From Rhodopirellula halodulae (lineage in GTDB: Bacteria > Planctomycetota > Planctomycetia > Pirellulales > Pirellulaceae): a stretch of DNA of 64,000 nucleotides. Positions within the stretch are counted from its first letter, which is position 1. The number at the start of each line of letters is the position of its first letter. Shown here piece by piece: positions 57,842-64,000 of the stretch. The position numbers were made by a program, and so were the translations under genes. The stretch is taken from the NCBI RefSeq assembly GCF_020966775.1, contig NZ_JAJKFV010000012.1, forward strand, positions 152,748-216,747, read 5' to 3'. The notes under the pieces were generated by a model. The model worked only from the letters and a program-made list of their open reading frames with translations. It was not told the origin of the DNA and did no database searches.

Positions 57842-58259
57842 GGCCTGTTCCTAGCGTTCCCTGGTCTGCTCGCCATCCTCGCCTTGGCACCATGGGCTAT
57901 TAGACTTTCTACACTGCCGAATCTCCCCCCCGCGGTGGAGATGTTGAAATGGTTTGTCGTCGGTTGCATGGACCGCGTTCTGTCCTGGCCGCTGGGATTT
58001 AGCTTGCTGGCCACGGGCAAGGCAAACTCTTCGCATCAACCGAAACAATTTGCTCACGGCTTTCACGTAGGAATCGTTCTACTGCTCATTCAGCGGGTCG
58101 GCCTAAACGGGGCCGCAACCGCTTTCGCGTTGCTCTATTTTGCACACACCGCTGGGATGCTTGCCATTACCAAACTGACCATCGACTTCCGCTGGTCCCG
58201 AGCCGTGCTCATCCAAATCGCCTGGATGACTCCGCTGGCTCTTGCCGTTTTCTTTCTGA

Positions 58260-59153
58260 GAAGGTGTTTTAAAATGCCATTTTTCGTTTGGCGAGTCGTC
58301 GGCTCATCAGGTCAATCATTGCGATGTAAATGACAGTCTCGGATGTTTCGGTTAGGCGTTCGTAGTCTTTGGAGAGCCTGCGATGTCGATTCATCCAGGC
58401 AAAGGTGCGTTCGACAATCCAACGCTTCGGTAGAACAACAAAGCCTTTTGCATGGACCGGCCGTAGAACGGTTTGAAGTAGAAGACGGCAAGCGGTCTGC
58501 ACCCAATCGGGTATTCCGCATTTGCCGTAGGCGCTGTCTGCAAAGACAACCTTGAGTCGGCCATACTTGTCTTTGATCCTGTGTAGCACAAAGTGGGCTC
58601 CTTCGTAGTCCTGAAAGTCCGCTGCATGCACAACAACGACCAGCAGCAACCCCAGCGTGTCGACCGCAATGTGGCGTTTGCGACCGGTGATTTTCTTTCC
58701 CGCATCGTAGCTTCGCTGTTCACCGCCCTCCGCCGTTTTCACCGATTGGCTATCAATGATTGCGACCGTTGGAGTTGGTTTCTTTCCTTCGGATTTCCGT
58801 ACTGATTCCCGCAGTCGATCGTGAATGCGCTGCCATGTTCCATCCATCCGCCAGCGGCGAAAGACACCATACACCGTGCTCCAATTCGGAAAGTCGAAGG
58901 GCAGATACCGCCATTGGCATCCCGTTCGGTTCCAATAGAGAATAGCATTGATGACGGCCCGTCGATCGATTGGCTTGCGCCCAAATTTTTTCGGCGTTGG
59001 TAGCAGTTTCTCGATCAATCGCCATTGTTCGTCCGAAAGATTGCTGGAATATTCCTTGGTCACATTCATCGCTACAGCTCCATCCATGGGAAATGTTTTT
59101 GCACCCGGGGCTGTAGCGATTTTTTTACGTCACGGCAATTTCAAAACACGTTC
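58260..59153 (-). mobile_element. IS5-family insertion sequence (about 894 bp), intact
   Basis: Ends GAAGGTGTTTTAAAAT and, reversed, GAACGTGTTTTGAAAT are imperfect inverted repeats. TGA is duplicated at 58257-58259 and 59154-59156. Excision with one copy of TGA restores the flippase frame, which supports the borders. Confidence 0.85.
58269..59069 (-). CDS. IS5-family transposase, intact
   Basis: 266 aa DDE enzyme: NLSDEQWRLIEKLLPTPKKFGRKPIDRRAVINAILYWNRTGCQWRYLPFDFPNWSTVYGVFRRW, then TVAIIDSQSVKTAEGGEQRSYDAGKKITGRKRHIAVDTLGL (first Asp), VVFADSAYGKCGIPDW (second Asp) and KRWIVERTFAWMNRHRRLSKDYER (Glu in Y/R-2-E-type motif). ATG 59069 has GGAG 8 nt upstream; an ATG at 59087 is less likely. 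It is the only complete transposase in the window. Confidence 0.92.
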   Translation of the reverse strand: MNVTKEYSSNLSDEQWRLIEKLLPTPKKFGRKPIDRRAVINAILYWNRTGCQWRYLPFDFPNWSTVYGVFRRWRMDGTWQRIHDRLRESVRKSEGKKPTPTVAIIDSQSVKTAEGGEQRSYDAGKKITGRKRHIAVDTLGLLLVVVVHAADFQDYEGAHFVLHRIKDKYGRLKVVFADSAYGKCGIPDWVQTACRLLLQTVLRPVHAKGFVVLPKRWIVERTFAWMNRHRRLSKDYERLTETSETVIYIAMIDLMSRRLAKRKMAF

Positions 59154-59285
59154 TGAGCCTGATTCTAGGTAACCTTATAGTTGTAGTATTGGGAAGTATC
59201 CTGTCGCTAGTCGCTGGGCACATCTGTTTACGACAGCTTTCAATCGGGTGCAGTCGGGCTGGTAGCAGCGATCCGGATGGAATAA

Positions 59286-60204
59286 GAACCTATCCGAAAA
59301 CCCCGAGTCTGCTGTAGATGAAGTAGGCAAACGCGAGGTGAAGACCGGCAATGTGATTCTGAACGTTTTTGTCCCATCGAATGAGGATGGCTCGAAAGCG
59401 ATTGAGCCAACCACGAGTTCTTTCAACCACCCACCGCCGAGGACGCTCGCCGGAGGCTCTGTCCAACTCACGTTTATCTTCTCCTCGGCTGCGGATGTGC
59501 GAAGTATAGCCATACACGGATTCGATGAGCTCGCGGACCGCAGTCGAATCATACGCTTTGTCCAAGCACAGATTCTCCAACTGACTGACTTCAGCGGCTG
59601 CTCGGTCGACGCAGTCAGCGATGGTCTCCTGGAGCAGTCGTGTGTCGTGAACGTTTGCTCCACCGACTGCCAGGCAAACAGGGATGCCAGAAGCGTCGGT
59701 TTGTAGTGATCTTTTCGTCCCCAGTTTGCCGCGATCCGTCGGGTTTTTGCCGGTCTTTTCGCCTCCCAGCGGTGCCTTGGTCATCGCACCATCGATACCC
59801 TGCCATTGCCAGTCCAAGCCAATCAACTCGTCATAAACTTTGACCGCAAGATCCCACAGCTCATCGAAGACTCCAAGCTTGGCCCATTGCTGATAGTACG
59901 CGTGAGCGGTGCTTGCAGGAGCAAATTCTGGTGGAATCGCGTTCTATTGGCATCCCGTTCGCAGACGATAGAAGATCGCGTCGGCGACTCGACGTAGGTC
60001 AGCACGTGGTCGACCACCGTTCGCGCTGACCGGATACGCTGGAAGAACTTGCTCCATTTGCTCCCACAATTCATCTGGCATGCGATAGTTGTCAAAACTC
60101 CTTTGCCCATCCATGGCGGGCCCTCCTTGGGTTTGAGTACCTGTGAAACACCAACTCAAGGATGGTCCGCTCTTTTCATGCCAACTGAGTTTTCGGATAG
60201 GTTC
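59286..60204 (-). mobile_element. Third IS5-family element (919 bp), transposase with a stop
   Basis: Inverted ends GAACCTATCCGAAAAC. TAA is duplicated at 59283-59285 and 60205-60207. It lies at the 3' edge of the flippase remnant. A similar end occurs at 63902. Confidence 0.88.
59290..60114 (-). pseudogene. IS5-family transposase with amber stop
   Basis: Starts MDGQRSFDNYRMPDELWEQMEQVLPAYPV; reads to RLRTGCQ, where TAG (59944-59946) replaces the expected Trp codon of GCQWNAIP. It then continues in the same frame: NAIPPEFAPASTAHAYYQQWAKLGVFDELWDLAVKVYDELIGLDWQWQGIDGAMTKAPLGGEKTGKNPTDRGKLGTKRSL, NLCLDKAYDSTAVREL and RRWVVERTRGWLNRFRAILIRW. One base change separates it from an open gene. Confidence 0.88.
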
Positions 60205-60297
60205 TAAGTGCGGGGTTGCTATTGGAGAAAAACGGCGTCCGTGTCCCAATGCGTGTTTTTGGTTAGCAGGCCAAACACCTCACCAGGAACGGACGCC

Positions 60298-61768
60298 ATG
60301 AAGAGTTCTACCAGATCTTTGAATTCACTCCAACGACTTTGCAGTGCTCTTGATCCCAAGTTCATCAGCCAACTGCTCGCTGTCATTTGGAGAGTCATCG
60401 CAGCGGTACAATCTTTTTTCCACCGCCGAGATCACGCCCGCCAGTACCGATAAGTTTGAGCGACGCCTGGAACGCATCGTTCGTGAACTCGCTCGCCTGG
60501 TCATGCAACGAACCATCCAGGAAATCGAATCGATTCACCGCGACCAGACCGTCAGTTCATTCGACCTCGATGGCGAAAGCTACCGTCGCAACCGACGCAC
60601 CGCCAACACAATTGACACGCGTTTTGGCCCCATCTCGCATGAGCGATGGTACTTTCAAAACACGTAAGTTAGAACGTCCGGCATCGCTCCCCTGGATGTC
60701 AGGCTGGGGATCGTCGCGGGACGAATGTCGCCGGCACTCGCGGAGGTGACCGGTCGCTTGGCCGATGACCTTCCCCAGCAAGCCGCCAGGGAAATGCTTG
60801 CGGAACGTATCAGCGTGACACCCTCGGTGGAAGCCTACCGCCGAGTCATCGCTGACTTGGCCACGCAAGTTCGATCGGTGCATGACGACGAAGCGACCCG
60901 GCAACTGATCGCCTGGATCGACGAGGCTCGTCAAAGCAAAGGGAAACACGACGTTTTACTGCAAGTTGGGCGTGACGGAGTGTTCGTGCAATCGCGTCCG
61001 TGTTGGGAAGAAGCGTCCTGTGCAACGATTGCCGTTTACGATCGCAATCGCAAGCGAGTCGGGACGATTTACTTGGGCCAGATGCCTGAGAGCGAACAAC
61101 CGACGATGACTCGGCGATTGACCGAAGTGATCCAAGGTGTGCTGCGTGGAGCGGGTGCGGAGGCCTTAAGACTTCGCTATGTCACCGACGCCGGCTGTCA
61201 CCCGCAGGCTTACTACCGCGATGTGCTCTGCAAGATGAAACACCCGATGACCGGTCGACGGTTGAAGTGGACTTGGTGCGTCGATTTCTTTCATGCTTGC
61301 GAATACGTTTCGCAGTTGGTCGCTTCGCTCTTCGGCAGCGGAACGGGCAAGGCACACGCTTGGGCGAAGCAACAAAGACACACGCTACGTCACGAGAACA
61401 ACGGGATCAAAAAGGTGATCGCTCGAGCGGCACAGCAAAAGCGGCGTAGTGGACCCAAAGGGACCAAGAAGGACTTTGACACGGCGTTGAATTACTTAAA
61501 GAAGTACAAGGCACACATGGACTATGCGGAACGCAGAAAGAAGGGCGACCCGATCGGCAGCGGAATCAACGAGGCGGGCTGCAAAGTGATTTTCAATCAG
61601 CGGTTGAAGCGATCCGGCATGCGATGGCATTGCGTCACAGGGCAGTACATCGTCGATCTCCGGACTGCAAACCGAAGCGGCATTTGGGGCCGGATCTGGA
61701 AGCGACTGATCTGTTCCCCAGCCGACCTACCACCGATATCCTATCAATCGACAAACCAAACCGTTTGA
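60298..61768 (+). pseudogene. ISKra4-family transposase, frameshift and stop
   Basis: Starts MKSSTRSLNSLQRLCSALDPKFISQLLAVIWRVIAAVQSFF. A run of six T near 60413-60420 shifts the frame to FSTAEITPASTDKFERRLERIVRELARLVM and ISHERWYFQNT; TAA (60665-60667) then interrupts. It resumes in frame with GIAPLDVRLGIVAGRMSPALAEVTGRLADDLPQQAAREML to WVKWTWC-like VDFFHACEYVSQLVASLFG, GSGINEAGCKVIFNQRLKRSGMRW and TGQYIVDLRT. Borders of the element were not resolved: no matching inverted repeats were seen outside. Not functional as it stands. Confidence 0.8.
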
Positions 61769-61896
61769 AATCCAATGAAATCGCTTGCTACCAGACCGAC
61801 TGCATCCTTTCAATCCAACTTGAGCCCGAGCATCGGCTGGCAATATTGTTTTCAAGACTTACCATTGTCACGCGATTAGCGGAACGTAACTAACAA

Positions 61897-62892
61897 ATGC
61901 GAACAAGCGAAAACATAGATCACAGCCCCGGAACGCAACCATTGGTCACCTTTGCTTTATTTGCGTACAATCAGGAGCAATACATAGAACAGGCTATCGC
62001 TGGAGCGTTTGCTCAAACCTACGAAAATCTCGAGATCATATTGTCTGACGACGATTCGTCAGACCGCACCTACCAGATCATGTGCGACGCTGCAAACTCG
62101 TACTCCGGTCCACATCGCGTTGTGCTAAACAAGAACCTCCAAAACTCAGGGATCGGGGCTCATGTCAATAGACTAATGGAATTGGCACATGGTGAACTTG
62201 TGGTCGTCGCCGCCGGTGACGATATATCACTGCCACAAAGGACAAGTAAAATTGTTGAGTGCTGGATGCAGAACGACCAACGTCCCATGTCTATTCACTC
62301 CGCTTGTATCCGCATCGACGCCGATGGAAATACAGTCAACACGAAGCCACCAACTTGGACAGATCGCTGGAGTGACATAGGCTACTTAATCAAGGAACAG
62401 CCAACGGTGGAGGGCGCGACCCACGCGTGGGACACAAAAGCCTTTCGTCGCTTTGGTCCTCTGCTGCCCGATATTGTGTATGAAGACAAGGCGATGGCGT
62501 TCCGAATGGCGTTGGTTGGGGATGTGAAGTTCATCGAATCGCAACTCGTCAAATACCGCGTCTCAGTAGGAGTTACAAGGGACTACGGGCGAGATGACTT
62601 CCGCAGACAAGTATTTGGCCCGAGCGCGGCACGAAGGCTGACAGTTGCAAAGCAAATGGAAATCGATCTCCAAAATTATTGTGACTCACATCCGCTACTT
62701 CCTTTCGCAAGAAGGTGCTTAGCATATAGAGAACTTGTATACGCATTCCCTGATTCAAACGCACGACATAAGTCACGTAGGAATGCTCGATCGAAAGGCG
62801 TTTCGATTTTCCAGATTGCAAAGCTATACATTTACTTCTACTTTCCGAGATTGTCTGCTCGACTACTATCGCGACGAAAATCCGCCATCTAA
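61897..62892 (+). CDS. Glycosyltransferase family 2
   Basis: Inverting GT-A sugar transferase for the O-antigen repeat. PLVTFALFAYNQEQYIEQAIAGAFAQTYENLEIILSDDDSSDRTYQIM is the standard start; VVVAAGDDISLPQRT carries the DxD-type motif (GDD). A basic region and hydrophobic tail (IFQIAKLYIYFYFPRLSARLLSRR) suggest contact with the membrane. 331 aa. The stop TAA is followed directly by the next ATG. It is the first gene after the IS-rich zone. Confidence 0.92.
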   Translation: MRTSENIDHSPGTQPLVTFALFAYNQEQYIEQAIAGAFAQTYENLEIILSDDDSSDRTYQIMCDAANSYSGPHRVVLNKNLQNSGIGAHVNRLMELAHGELVVVAAGDDISLPQRTSKIVECWMQNDQRPMSIHSACIRIDADGNTVNTKPPTWTDRWSDIGYLIKEQPTVEGATHAWDTKAFRRFGPLLPDIVYEDKAMAFRMALVGDVKFIESQLVKYRVSVGVTRDYGRDDFRRQVFGPSAARRLTVAKQMEIDLQNYCDSHPLLPFARRCLAYRELVYAFPDSNARHKSRRNARSKGVSIFQIAKLYIYFYFPRLSARLLSRRKSAI

Positions 62893-63843
62893 ATGCAAGA
62901 TCCTCCTGACCAAAGAACGCTCCAGTCACACCGCAATGTTTTTGTAAGTCGATCTGGAGTCGCGTTAAAATGGCCGATGAGTCTTGTAACTGAATCTGTG
63001 TGGCCTAACCATCCTACAGGCCATTTTTACAGATACGCTGTTGCAAAACGTTTTCTCTCGAAGACGAAAAAGTATGGTGGCGATAAAACGTATGCATTCA
63101 TCCACAATCATTGGTCGCGTGGTTACCACCACTGGGTTGTGGAATCGCTCGTACGGTTGATGCACCTGAACAACGAGCTATCTGATCCGGTGAACATTCT
63201 CATCCCAGAAGATTACCCGGTATTTGCTCACCAGAGTCTTGAGTTATTGTGTGGCGAGCATGCAGTCGAACGAATTCCTTCTGGCAAGAATGCAAGAATT
63301 CCCAACGCCATAGTTGCTGCAAATCCGGCTTACAAAGTGTTCATTCCGGACACGATTGCGAGGCTCCGAGAATGGGTTTGGCTTGCGGCTCTACCAGAAA
63401 ATCGCGAGAAGCATCCACATAGGCGAATCTATATCAGTCGTGAATTCGCGCAGATGCGACGCGTCGAGAATGAGCGGCAGGTCCAAGCGGCCATGCGTGC
63501 GGCAGGTTTTGAAATTATCCATACCGAGAAACTAAGTTTTTGCGATCAAGTTGTATTATTTTCCGAAACCAAAATCCTAGCGGGAATTCATGGTGCAGGC
63601 CTTACGAATTTGGTCTTCATGCGTCCTGGAACACAATTGCTAGAGTTTCGCCGATCACCAATTGCTGGCAAAAAAACTTGGAACCATTGCTTTCGGGATC
63701 TTGCAGCCGCTGCAGGCGTGCGACATTCCCTACTTGACTGTGAAGCTGGAACAAATGATGCAAAATGCCTAGCTCGCGCAAATCTTATCGTTCACACTGG
63801 CCAACTCGCCGCGTCGCTTCGACGGCTTGAGAGCGATACTTGA
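62893..63843 (+). CDS. Glycosyltransferase family 61-like protein
   Basis: GT61/DUF563-type protein: AFIHNHWSRGYHHWVVESLVRLMHL, VNILIPEDYPVFAHQSLELL, HRRIYISREFAQMRRVENERQV, FEIIHTEKLSFCDQVVLFSETKILAGIHGAGLTNLVFMRPGTQLLEF and IVHTGQLAASLRRL. The HGAGLTN motif is the hallmark. 316 aa. The start ATG directly follows the stop of the GT2 gene, so both are co-translated. It adds a sugar (xylose or N-acetylglucosamine in known relatives) to the surface glycan. Confidence 0.9.
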   Translation: MQDPPDQRTLQSHRNVFVSRSGVALKWPMSLVTESVWPNHPTGHFYRYAVAKRFLSKTKKYGGDKTYAFIHNHWSRGYHHWVVESLVRLMHLNNELSDPVNILIPEDYPVFAHQSLELLCGEHAVERIPSGKNARIPNAIVAANPAYKVFIPDTIARLREWVWLAALPENREKHPHRRIYISREFAQMRRVENERQVQAAMRAAGFEIIHTEKLSFCDQVVLFSETKILAGIHGAGLTNLVFMRPGTQLLEFRRSPIAGKKTWNHCFRDLAAAAGVRHSLLDCEAGTNDAKCLARANLIVHTGQLAASLRRLESDT

Positions 63844-63901
63844 AGCCAAACAATGATCAGGCGACTTTCTATAGCAATACTGCACTACACGCAACGTCTT
63901 A

Positions 63902-64000
63902 GAGCCTATCCGGAAACCGATTCAGGTTGTAAGTCGATATTTGAACGGAGGTTGGTCGCCAGCGGGTGCAAGTCTTCGGAGCATCCGTCCGATTGATGCG
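63902..64000. mobile_element. Possible end of another IS related to the 59286 element
   Basis: GAGCCTATCCGGAAACC at 63902 matches the end GAACCTATCCGAAAACC of the third IS at 14 of 17 positions. The window stops before any transposase can be seen. Confidence 0.4.

Larger units (their letters stand above)
56398..59285 (+). pseudogene. Second wzx-like flippase remnant broken by IS elements
   Basis: Starts abruptly with ELDLQAAKIYTAAFTLSGMFVQFVLQAI, which matches ELDLASVGIYTAAFTLSGMFVNFVLQAM of the intact flippase; the N-terminal ~300 residues are missing. It is cut at 56575 by an ISAs1-type element, resumes at 57842 (LAFPGLLAILALAPW...), is cut at 58259 by an IS5-type element, and resumes at 59154 (ILGNLIVVVLGSILSLVAGHICLRQLS) up to a third IS at 59286. 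Removing each IS and one target duplication restores the frame at the first two sites (EVGLFLAFPGLL; AVFFLSLILGN). Not functional. Confidence 0.88.

Noticed and set aside
63844..64000. Gene start at the right window edge
   Set aside because: No frame long enough; the sequence resembles an IS end instead.

Overview
The window looks like a chromosomal segment of a planctomycete of the Rhodopirellula type. The evidence is a Planctomycetes/Verrucomicrobia-type bacterial microcompartment (BMC) locus, a secreted sulfatase, a PEP-CTERM protein, large secreted proteins of planctomycete type, frequent GTG/TTG starts with weak Shine-Dalgarno sites, and intergenic gaps full of short hairpin repeats. I saw no rRNA, tRNA or CRISPR array. 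Taxonomy is inferred from gene content only.

Layout. 1-15.4 kb holds mostly housekeeping and single genes: an RNase H-like protein without catalytic residues, coaX behind obg, gap with a good terminator, a methyltransferase, a PEP-CTERM protein, an orphan OmpR-type regulator, tatD, a sulfatase, a large secreted protein and a DMT-family transporter. 15.5-24.8 kb is a complete BMC locus, all on +: deoR-type regulator, pduL, two BMC-H, acetate kinase, three BMC-P, acylating aldehyde dehydrogenase, an unknown protein with a cargo-like N-terminal helix, a class II aldolase and a lactate/malate dehydrogenase. It fits degradation of fucose/rhamnose-type sugars through lactaldehyde. 24.9-33.6 kb (minus) holds a DUF1015 gene, argC, a translationally coupled binding protein-histidine kinase-response regulator trio, and rpsA. 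34.4-40.4 kb holds a LacI regulator and a minus-strand run of zinc-ribbon membrane protein, HD hydrolase, nagB and DUF389 protein.

41.1-63.9 kb is a surface-polysaccharide (O-antigen/EPS) cluster, all on +. It has GDP-fucose synthase, two GMD-type dehydratases, a UDP-sugar dehydrogenase, a dTDP-sugar block (rfbB, a nucleotide-rhamnose-synthase-like epimerase/reductase, rfbA), a WbpP-type epimerase, a Uma2 protein, an Fdt-type block for a 3-acetamido-3,6-dideoxyhexose, a sulfotransferase, a Wzx flippase and two glycosyltransferases. Between the flippase and the glycosyltransferases lies a second, divergent flippase remnant broken by three insertion sequences. Their target duplications can be read exactly, and removing them on paper restores one reading frame. 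A decayed ISKra4-type transposase follows.

Two kinds of non-coding structure stand out. First, more than 30 hairpins across the window begin with GTAG. They fall into several stem/loop classes, sometimes as inverted pairs, and resemble REP/BIME elements; no RAYT transposase gene is in the window. Second, 7-bp tandem arrays (AACTAGC, CTCTCGC, TCCTAGC, CCTCAGC and others) fill gaps of the polysaccharide cluster. They supply stop codons and in one case a start codon, and occur in frame inside two coding regions.
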